DNA from: JAAZMX01 sp035388025
Lineage (GTDB): Bacteria > Patescibacteriota > Patescibacteriia > UBA2196 > GWA2-42-15
Length of the DNA stretch: 13,144 bases
Assembly (NCBI GenBank): GCA_035388025.1
Contig: DAOOPA010000022.1
Coordinates: 1 to 13,144, forward strand
Reading direction: 5' to 3'
The translations under genes and the position numbers were made by a program. Positions within the stretch are counted from its first letter, which is position 1; each line of letters starts with the position of its first letter. Of the stretch, positions 1-6,300 are shown one piece after another. Under the pieces are notes generated by a model that was given only the letters and a program-made list of their open reading frames with translations, had not been told where the DNA came from and ran no database searches.

Positions 1-2
1 GG

Positions 3-887
3 CTCGATTATGGGGAAAGACTGCAAACTGGCATTTTTGTCCGCGCCAGTGTTACCGGTACAAAACTAGTCAGCATTAAAACCGACAGTCTGTATGCCGG
101 CGTTAGACTGAACGGCAACAACTCCGTGATTGAAGACCTATCCGTCTTCAACTGCAAATATGGGGTTATAGTTCGCGGAGACAGTAACACAATCTCCGGC
201 AACCAAGTTATTGAGGATTTTTGGCACCAGTTCCTTGGTGTCTATCTCGCCACCGGCTCCACTGGCAATACTATCTCGGCCGTTTATTTCAGCGGATTAG
301 CCCGAGGCGTCGTGCTCAGTAGCTCTAACAACACCGTTGTCGACAACCACTTTTCCAATTGCGGTTACGGGATCGGGGTAAGTGGCTATTATAACAAGAT
401 TGCTGACAACGCAGGTCTCTGCCTCGATCGGGGTATTGTGATCAATCCGCCTGCGACCGGAAATGTAGGCACCGGCAATATCATCCAAGGTCAGTTCTAT
501 GACCCCAAATATCCGGACTTTGATCCGAATATTGTCGGGGGAACCACGGGTGGCAACAACGTCGTCGCCAATGATCATGATTTTAAGGCGAGCGGCGTTG
601 AGGCTATTATCAAAGGCCTGCCGACAGAGTTTAGTCTGGCACAAAACTACCCCAACCCCTTTAACCCGGCCACGACCATCTCCTATGACCTGTCCGCCAA
701 GAGTTATGTCCAGCTCACAGTCTTCAACGCCACCGGACAGACCATCACCCGCCTGGTCGATGAGGAGCAGGGCGCCGGCAGCTACCAGGTTTCCTGGGAT
801 GGATCTGCTGTCCCGACCGGTATCTATTTCTACCGGATCGAAGCTGGCGACTTCGTTCAGACAAAAAAAATGACCCTCATGAAGTAA
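3..887 (+). CDS. Beta-helix repeat protein with T9SS C-terminal sorting domain (5' partial)
   Basis: The frame is open from the first bases of the window, so the start lies upstream; the GTG at 126 is only an internal valine. About 294 residues are visible. The first ~190 carry NosD/pectate-lyase-like right-handed beta-helix repeats, short Asn/Gly/Val-rich turns such as NTISGNQV, NTVVDNHF and YNKIADNAG, with spacing typical of parallel beta-helix coils. The last ~80 residues, from about residue 212, form a type A T9SS sorting domain: NYPNPFNPATTISYDL, then a beta-sandwich, then GIYFYRIEAG and a terminal Lys-containing strand (MTLMK). In known T9SS bacteria this domain directs export across the outer membrane and is cleaved at the surface. 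The protein is therefore probably a secreted or surface beta-helix protein, perhaps carbohydrate-binding; no catalytic residues can be assigned. It is followed by its own terminator. The family call for the sorting domain is firm; the enzymatic role is unknown. Confidence 0.85.
   Translation, partial: LDYGERLQTGIFVRASVTGTKLVSIKTDSLYAGVRLNGNNSVIEDLSVFNCKYGVIVRGDSNTISGNQVIEDFWHQFLGVYLATGSTGNTISAVYFSGLARGVVLSSSNNTVVDNHFSNCGYGIGVSGYYNKIADNAGLCLDRGIVINPPATGNVGTGNIIQGQFYDPKYPDFDPNIVGGTTGGNNVVANDHDFKASGVEAIIKGLPTEFSLAQNYPNPFNPATTISYDLSAKSYVQLTVFNATGQTITRLVDEEQGAGSYQVSWDGSAVPTGIYFYRIEAGDFVQTKKMTLMK
642..844 (+). repeat. Sorting-domain cassette, copy 1 (203-bp exact direct repeat)
   Basis: This stretch is base-for-base identical to 1392-1594, a constant 750-bp offset. 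It encodes most of the T9SS sorting domain. Weaker identity at the same offset and without indels continues through the stop codon to about 909, including the segment 865-886 and a GGAGGA at 900-905. Confidence 0.95.
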
Positions 888-929
888 TGGGGGCAAAATG
901 GAGGAGATTAATACAACGAGGGCTAGAGG

Positions 930-975
930 AAAAAGATGACCAAAGTTACTTTTCCACTGGTCCTCTTTTTCTTTT
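930..975 (+). terminator. Rho-independent terminator after the beta-helix gene
   Basis: The arm at 930-942 (AAAAAGATGACCA) pairs with 958-970 (TGGTCCTCTTTTT) with one mismatch, and a T-rich run follows to about 976. It lies 43 bases after the stop codon of the beta-helix gene and before the next start, so it should end that transcript. Confidence 0.75.
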
Positions 976-1031
976 TATAGCTTTTTAATTTATGTAAGAT
1001 ATAAATTTATGATAAGAAAGGGGATACCACG

Positions 1032-1637
1032 ATGAAACTCAAAAGCAATGTTGGTTGGCTGGTTATCTTTTTTTTGTTTTCAGGTTTGAGATCCTTAACT
1101 ATTGGCCAGCCAAGTTCTGATCGCGGCGAGGGTATATTAATCCCTTATTGTCCAGCACCCGGTGATAGGGTAAGTAATCCGGTCCAAATAGGTTGGCACG
1201 AATGGAAATGGGAACTTCGGCCAGTGAGAAAAAAAGTATTTGTCAATGAAAAATTTTTCAAGGAACTTGCCGAGGACGAAATCGACTGTCAGCTCACTCT
1301 TGAGCCGGGGCCACAGGAAGTAATCATTCTATATAATGACTATAATGAAAAGCTGTATTTTAGGTTTTGTGTGATTACATTTATGCTATCCCAAAACTAC
1401 CCCAACCCCTTTAACCCGGCCACGACCATCTCCTATGACCTGTCCGCCAAGAGTTATGTCCAGCTCACAGTCTTCAACGCCACCGGACAGACCATCACCC
1501 GCCTGGTCGATGAGGAGCAGGGCGCCGGCAGCTACCAGGTTTCCTGGGATGGATCTGCTGTCCCGACCGGTATCTATTTCTACCGGATCGAAGCAGGTTC
1601 CTTTTCCAAGGTTCAAAAAATGACCCTCATGAAGTAG
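1032..1637 (+). CDS. Small secreted protein with T9SS C-terminal sorting domain
   Basis: This 201-residue protein has an N-terminal signal peptide: MKLK, a hydrophobic core at residues 8-20, likely cleaved near residue 25; no lipobox Cys is seen. Residues ~30-117 form a small domain of alternating polar and hydrophobic strands, beginning with IPYCPAPGDRVSNPVQIGW. It looks like an Ig-like beta-sandwich, but I do not recognise the family. Residues ~118-201 are a T9SS sorting domain (NYPNPFNP, GIYFYRIEAG, MTLMK), nearly identical in DNA to that of the preceding gene. The start is supported by an SD-like AAGGGG about eight bases upstream, the clearest in the window. The 5' half is AT-richer than the sorting-domain half, which suggests that the domain was added to or converted in this gene. 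Probable role: T9SS-exported surface or secreted protein of unknown function. Confidence 0.85.
   Translation: MKLKSNVGWLVIFFLFSGLRSLTIGQPSSDRGEGILIPYCPAPGDRVSNPVQIGWHEWKWELRPVRKKVFVNEKFFKELAEDEIDCQLTLEPGPQEVIILYNDYNEKLYFRFCVITFMLSQNYPNPFNPATTISYDLSAKSYVQLTVFNATGQTITRLVDEEQGAGSYQVSWDGSAVPTGIYFYRIEAGSFSKVQKMTLMK
1392..1594 (+). repeat. Sorting-domain cassette, copy 2 (203-bp exact direct repeat)
   Basis: Identical to 642-844. The sequence before it (the unrelated N-terminal domain) shows no similarity to the first gene, and after 1594 identity drops, then returns at 1615-1636 and around GGAGGA at 1650-1655. The junctions are in frame in both genes. Confidence 0.95.
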
Positions 1638-1660
1638 ATGGCCAGAAAAGGAGGAAATTC

Positions 1661-1715
1661 GAGGGTCACGAGAAGAGGACTATAAGTCATCTTTCCGTGG
1701 CCCTCTTTTCTTTTT
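1661..1715 (+). terminator. Rho-independent terminator after the second sorting-domain gene
   Basis: GAGGGTCACG at 1661-1670 pairs with CGTGGCCCTC at 1696-1705 over ten base pairs with one G-U, followed by TTTTCTTTTT at 1706-1715. It resembles the terminator of the upstream gene in position and layout, consistent with shared ancestry of the 3' ends. Confidence 0.8.
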
Positions 1716-1720
1716 GGGAA

Positions 1721-1741
1721 CCCTCTCCCCATGGGAGAGGG
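1721..1741. repeat. GC-rich palindrome, copy 1 (left of the toxin-antitoxin pair)
   Basis: CCCTCTCCC at 1721-1729, a three-base loop CAT, and GGGAGAGGG at 1733-1741 form a perfect nine-base-pair hairpin. The same 21-base element, with one loop difference, occurs at 3157-3177. This type of CCCTCTCCC/GGGAGAGGG intergenic palindrome is a familiar REP-like sequence in many bacterial genomes. It lies just after the preceding terminator. Confidence 0.85.
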
Positions 1742-1754
1742 ACGCTAAGAAGTC

Positions 1755-1783
1755 TTGTATTTAGACCCATCATAGTATATAAT
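1755..1783 (+). promoter_or_regulatory. Probable promoter of the AbiEi/AbiEii operon
   Basis: A perfect TATAAT at 1778-1783 lies 17 bases after a weak -35 candidate, TTGTAT (1755-1760). Transcription would start near 1790, immediately before the direct repeats proposed as operator and about 47 bases before the antitoxin start codon. Confidence 0.55.
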
Positions 1784-1792
1784 AAGAGTTAA

Positions 1793-1820
1793 AGGTAACA
1801 TCACAGGTAACATTTAACCT
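1793..1820 (+). promoter_or_regulatory. Candidate AbiEi operator: tandem AGGTAACAT repeats
   Basis: AGGTAACAT occurs at 1793-1801 and again at 1805-1813, a 12-base period. The second copy runs on to TAACCT (1815-1820), so it is also an imperfect inverted repeat with AGGT/ACCT ends. The position, between the -10 box and the antitoxin start, fits autorepression. AbiEi antitoxins are known to bind repeats in their own promoter; binding to this site is inference. Confidence 0.45.
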
Positions 1821-1836
1821 ATAAAGTAATAAATAT

Positions 1837-2415
1837 ATGGGAAAAGCAGACATTTTAAGCATTCTAAAAAGCAATAATACGGTTTTTTCTTTTAAGGAGA
1901 TATTATTAACTTCTGGGGAGAGAAACCCGGCTCTTTTGAGGCGCAGAATATATTCCTATCTAAAAAATGGCCAGCTTTACGGTATTCGCCGAGGTTTATA
2001 CGCCAAAGACAAGAATTACAACAAGCTCGAGTTGGCGACAAAAATATTTATTCCTGCCTATGTGAGTTTTGAAACAGTTTTAACGAAGGCCGGAATTATC
2101 TTTCAGCATTATAGCCAAATTTTTGTTGCTTCATATCAAACCAAGGACATCAATTGTGATGGCCAGCTTTTTTCGTTCAAAAAATTAAAACCGAACATTC
2201 TGAATAATAACAATGGCATAGAAAACAAAGATTATTACTCACTCGCCTCAAAAGAAAGAGCGTTTTTAGACGTTGTATATCTTCATAAAGATTACCACTT
2301 CGATAATTTATCACCATTGGATTGGCCCAAGGTCTTTTCCATGTTGCCGCTATATGGCAACAAAAGAATGGTTGGAAAAGTAAACGAATACTACAACGAT
2401 TTTAAATCTAAATAA
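1837..2415 (+). CDS. AbiEi-family type IV antitoxin / winged-helix regulator
   Basis: This 192-residue protein fits the AbiEi antitoxin family. The N-terminal ~60 residues look like a winged helix-turn-helix: a probable recognition helix around residues 30-42 (NPALLRRRIYSYL) and a wing with the typical GIRRGLYAK at 49-57. The remainder is the C-terminal antitoxin domain, with the family-like segment around residue 77 (VSFETVLTKAGII) and the SLASKERAFLDVVYL helix. In the characterised system the antitoxin counteracts the nucleotidyltransferase toxin and represses the operon. Here the next gene, 12 bases downstream, encodes the AbiEii toxin, which strongly supports the assignment. No SD precedes the ATG. 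The tandem repeats at 1793-1820 are a candidate operator. The protein is close to normal family length and appears intact. Confidence 0.82.
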   Translation: MGKADILSILKSNNTVFSFKEILLTSGERNPALLRRRIYSYLKNGQLYGIRRGLYAKDKNYNKLELATKIFIPAYVSFETVLTKAGIIFQHYSQIFVASYQTKDINCDGQLFSFKKLKPNILNNNNGIENKDYYSLASKERAFLDVVYLHKDYHFDNLSPLDWPKVFSMLPLYGNKRMVGKVNEYYNDFKSK

Positions 2416-2427
2416 AACCATAAATTT

Positions 2428-3132
2428 ATGACCATAGACAGAACCACTCACAAAAATATTCTCATCAGAATTTTAAAAGATATATTTACCGATCCAAGTG
2501 TTGGACCTTTTCTTGGTTTTAAAGGAGGCACGGCTGCTTTCCTTTTTTATGATCTCAATCGGTTTTCGGTAGATTTAGACTTTGACCTGCTGGAGGCAAC
2601 CAAAGAGGATCAGGTTTTCAATCGGGTTAAAGAGATTTTGGAAAGTTATGGAACGCTCAAAGAGGCCGCGCTGAAAAGATTTAATCTTTTTTACTTGCTT
2701 TCTTATGAAGAGAAATTTGCCGGGGCTCAAAATGTGAAAGTGGAAATAAGCCGCCGGGATTTTGGTTCTAGATATGAGGTGAAGTCATACATTGGCATTC
2801 CAATGAAAGTGATGATCAAGGAAGATATGGCGGCTCACAAGCTCTGTGCTCTGCACGAAAGAATCGGTAAAACTAATCGAGATATTTTTGATGTTTATTT
2901 CTTTTTAAAAAATAACTGGCCGATTAATAAGCAAATTGTGGAAAATCGCACCGGTCTGACCTACAAAGAATTTCTGAAAAAAAATATTAAATTATTGGAA
3001 AAAACTGCGGATCGCAATATCCTGGCCGGCATGGGTGAGTTGTTGGATGAAAAGCAAAAAGCTTGGGTGAAGTCAAAGCTCAAGACGGAGACAATATTTT
3101 TGATGAAGCTGGCCTTGGATAACGAAAAATAA
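2428..3132 (+). CDS. AbiEii/AbiGii-family nucleotidyltransferase toxin
   Basis: This 234-residue protein has the hallmarks of the AbiEii (DUF1814) nucleotidyltransferase fold. Motif I is KGGTAA at residues 32-37, followed by RFSVDLDFD at 45-53 with the metal-binding pair D49 and D51. Motif II is KVEIS at 104-108. Motif III lies in the helical segment at 138-155, with K138, R145 and RDIFD at 151-155. Known members are the toxins of type IV toxin-antitoxin systems that act in phage abortive infection; related enzymes add nucleotides to tRNA. All expected catalytic residues are present, so the toxin is probably active. It follows the antitoxin by 12 bases and is likely co-transcribed and translated without an SD. 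A GC-rich palindrome lies 24 bases after the stop. The exact substrate cannot be read from sequence. Confidence 0.88.
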   Translation: MTIDRTTHKNILIRILKDIFTDPSVGPFLGFKGGTAAFLFYDLNRFSVDLDFDLLEATKEDQVFNRVKEILESYGTLKEAALKRFNLFYLLSYEEKFAGAQNVKVEISRRDFGSRYEVKSYIGIPMKVMIKEDMAAHKLCALHERIGKTNRDIFDVYFFLKNNWPINKQIVENRTGLTYKEFLKKNIKLLEKTADRNILAGMGELLDEKQKAWVKSKLKTETIFLMKLALDNEK

Positions 3133-3156
3133 AAATCCCTTTTTGGCTCTCCCTTT

Positions 3157-3190
3157 CCCTCTCCCCACGGGAGAGGGTGGGGTGAGGGAT
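3157..3190. repeat. GC-rich palindrome, copy 2 (right of the toxin-antitoxin pair)
   Basis: CCCTCTCCC (3157-3165), loop CAC, GGGAGAGGG (3169-3177) repeats the element at 1721-1741. Here it continues as TGGGGTGAGGG (3178-3188), the longer form often seen in this class of intergenic repeat. The hairpin may also help end the toxin transcript, although no T-run follows it directly. Confidence 0.85.
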
Positions 3191-3239
3191 ATTATCAAAA
3201 AGCTTGGTCCGACACTCCGATTTTGAATTTTTCTATTGT

Positions 3240-3269
3240 TTGGCATTTCTTTTTATATTGTGTTATAAT
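3240..3269 (+). promoter_or_regulatory. Promoter of the giant surface-protein gene
   Basis: TTGGCA (3240-3245, five of six consensus bases) and TATAAT (3264-3269) are separated by 18 bases, and TG at 3261-3262 gives an extended -10. Start of transcription is expected near 3276, leaving a ~26-base leader without a recognisable SD before the ATG at 3302. Confidence 0.7.
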
Positions 3270-3301
3270 AACATCATAATCAACCAAACCACATATTTTT
3301 T

Positions 3302-6300
3302 ATGAACACTCGTCGAATAAAAAATATCTATTTTTTAGCCGCTTTTTTATTAGTGGCTTTTTTTATTATAAACATTAACGCAAATACATCGCTGGCGGCT
3401 GATGATGATGCTGTTGTTCCGGCTTGTATCGATGATGATTGCGATAATAGTCAATACTATTGCGTTACAGCGCACTCTCTTGATTGGACTGCCTCTGGCT
3501 ATCCGAGTGGTGCTGGTAATCCTAGTTGTTGTGGCGATGATAGTCAGGAGTATTACAAACAGCACCCAAACCAATCATCATGGACTGGGTGTTGTAATAC
3601 TGATATTGATCCATACTCAGTAGGAAAGTGTTTTGCTGACGTCGGAGCCACGTGTTCTGATAATAATTTTTATTGCGACACAAATGGAAGATGCGTAGAC
3701 GACGGTTCTTACTTTGAAAGTGGCGCACTAAGGAGTATTGATGGACTTTATGCCGCTGATCGAGAATATTGCTTTGAATCGGCTAGTATAAATACAGGCT
3801 ATGGCATATGGTATGACCAAGATAGATATAGCTGGACTTGCCAAGAGGGGACCTGGTTTTCCAACTCCTCTAGTTGTAAATCTGCTGGCCCTGATGGCGT
3901 TTGTGATGATACAGGAATTACTTCTGACGGCTTCTGCTGTGGCGATGATGCTACTGCTAGCGTTGGCGAATATACCAGTGGGTGTAGGTCTTTAGGTGAT
4001 CAAATATCAGCCAATTGTTCCAGTGATCTAATTTGCTGTCCTAACGACTCATGTGTTTATAATAATCAATGCTATCCTTCTATTGGAAAATTGTATTCAG
4101 TAGGTGTTCAGCCTGATTTAAAAACACTTTGTATTTTGGCTCCTACTTATGCTTTTGGGACTGCTTGGGTAGATTGTGATCAATCAGGGGAAGTTTGGAG
4201 CTGGCCAATGGGTAAAGTGCTTGTTAATCAACCAAATATGTGTAATACCTGTGGCGGCTCATGGGCCATTGGTGGTGAATCCCTGGTTTTTGGGGAGTAT
4301 GATTCAGGCACAGCCACAGAATGTTGCGGTGATGACTCTGGGGAATATTATATTACTTCTTTCTGCCCCGGTTATTCCGGTTCCGGCAAATGCTGTAACG
4401 GCGCAGGAAAGAGCATTGATGCTTCAGGAAATTGCGTGGCTTCTTGCCCTGTGCCCAACACCGCTCCCACCTCTTTCTCCCTCTCCTCTCCTGCCAACAA
4501 TGCCACCATGGTTTCCACCAGTCCGACCCTGAGCTGGAGCGAATCTACTGATCCGGAAGGCACGACCGTCACCTACAACATATATTATTGCTGTTTCCCC
4601 ACTGCTGGCTGTACTCTGCCTTCTAGTCCAAACTACACTACCTCTGGCGAAAGCTGGAGCCTCTCCGGTTTGACCCTTGGCAACTATTGCCGCTGGAATG
4701 TCGTCGCTTCTGATGGTTCCCTCCAGACCACCTCCTCCAACGGTCCTTTTTCTTTCCGTGTCAATCAAGCTCCGAATACCCCGGTCANNNNNNNNNNCCC
4801 GCCCCAGCTTGAGTTGGAGCGGAAGTGATCCGGATACCGGAGACACGGTGAATTATCAAGTCAAATGGTGCACCGGTTCCGGCTGTACTCCGACCCTCCA
4901 AGCTAACACCAGCAATACCAACTATACTCCGAGTTCTGATTTTCCTAGAAATACCATTGTCCGCTGGCAGATCACGGCCTACGACGCGCTATGGACCTAT
5001 GTCAGCGGCGCGATTACGCAATTCACCACCGCGCCTGCCACGCCGAGTGCCACTGTCACTGATAGCATTAACAGCACCTGCTCTGCCGGGCCGGACACCG
5101 TTTCTGTGAATTGGTCCAATGGTTCTACTCCTCTCTGGGGCTATAGTTCTGATGCTGTTTGCAACGCCAGCGACTCCTATCCCAATAGCGGTTCTTCCGC
5201 TACCGTGAGCTCGACTCACTCTGATTATCTCTGTTTTAAAAACAGTGACTCCTGCAGTCTGGTCGGTTACAGTTCGGCCCAAGGGCCATTAAGGGTTGAT
5301 ACAACTGCGCCCACGGTCAGTTCAGTTACCGCCAGTAACCCATCCAGTACCTGCGAGCAGATTTTGTTCACTATCAACGGCGCCGCCGACACTGGTTGTG
5401 CCGGCTTGGCCAGCCAGCCTTATTCTTTTGATGGCGGTGGGAGCTGGCAATCCGGCAACACCAAGTTATACACTGGTGTTACCAGTCAGACAGCTCAGGT
5501 CCGCGTCAGGGATTCTGCTGGCAATGTCTATAGCACCACCGCTTCCGGCACTGCCGGTAATTGTAGTGGTCCAACCATTAGCTTTAATCCCACTTCTCGT
5601 TCCTACAACTACACCGATGTCAGCGTTGTCGCCACCGCTTCTGATTCCGATGGCATTTCTTCCACCCTTTATTGCTGGAGCAACAGTGGCAACTGCACCC
5701 CGACCACACCATTCACCAATGGTTCATCTCTGACCCAAAACAGTACTGGTAGCTGGACATTATGTGTCAAGGCCACTGACAATACCAGCAATTCCAATAC
5801 GCAATGTTCCAGCCCTTATGAAATTGATAAAATAGCGCCCACGATCACGGCCCTCTCCACAAATGTCAGCTCTGTTTGTAGCGGTGGGACCGCCACTATT
5901 TCTTGGTCAGCCAGCGATACCGGCGGCTCTGGTTTGAATCGCACCGAACTTTGGGCCAACCCCGGTTCTGGCTGGGCTATTGTTTCCGGTTGTTCCTCGA
6001 GTCCTTGTACTGTCACTGTTTCCGCTACTACTCAATATGGGGTCCACGCCATCGATAACGCCGGCAATTGCATAAATGAGTCTGGTGGGCACTGCGGCGG
6101 TGTTTCTTCTGACAGTGTTTCTCGTAGTGCGGTTGGTCCGGACACGATTACCGCGCTCACGGCGCCTGGCGCGCCCGGCAATCCGACCTATTCCGGCACC
6201 ACCCAAAATGGCACCAATGTTTCTTGGACTGCCGGCTCCGGTGCCACCTCTTATGGTTTGTATCGCTGCGAAGGCGTCGGTTGCGCCAAGCCCGGCTCTT

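Noticed and set aside
126..128. GTG as the start of the first gene
   Set aside because: The frame is open to the window start, and the codons before it continue the same beta-helix-like pattern, so the gene is simply cut by the window edge.
297..896. Long open frame on the minus strand (199 residues)
   Set aside because: It lies antisense to the beta-helix and sorting-domain gene, with no family resemblance. The same frame recurs in the second cassette only because the DNA is repeated.
4677..4797. Separate gene beginning at 4677 for the second half of the surface protein
   Set aside because: The first ~37 residues of that frame are an out-of-frame reading of the FN3 domain before the N-gap. 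The real reading frame only begins after the gap.
4424..4846. Minus-strand open frame across the gap
   Set aside because: It crosses the artificial Ns and is antisense to well-supported FN3-type coding sequence.
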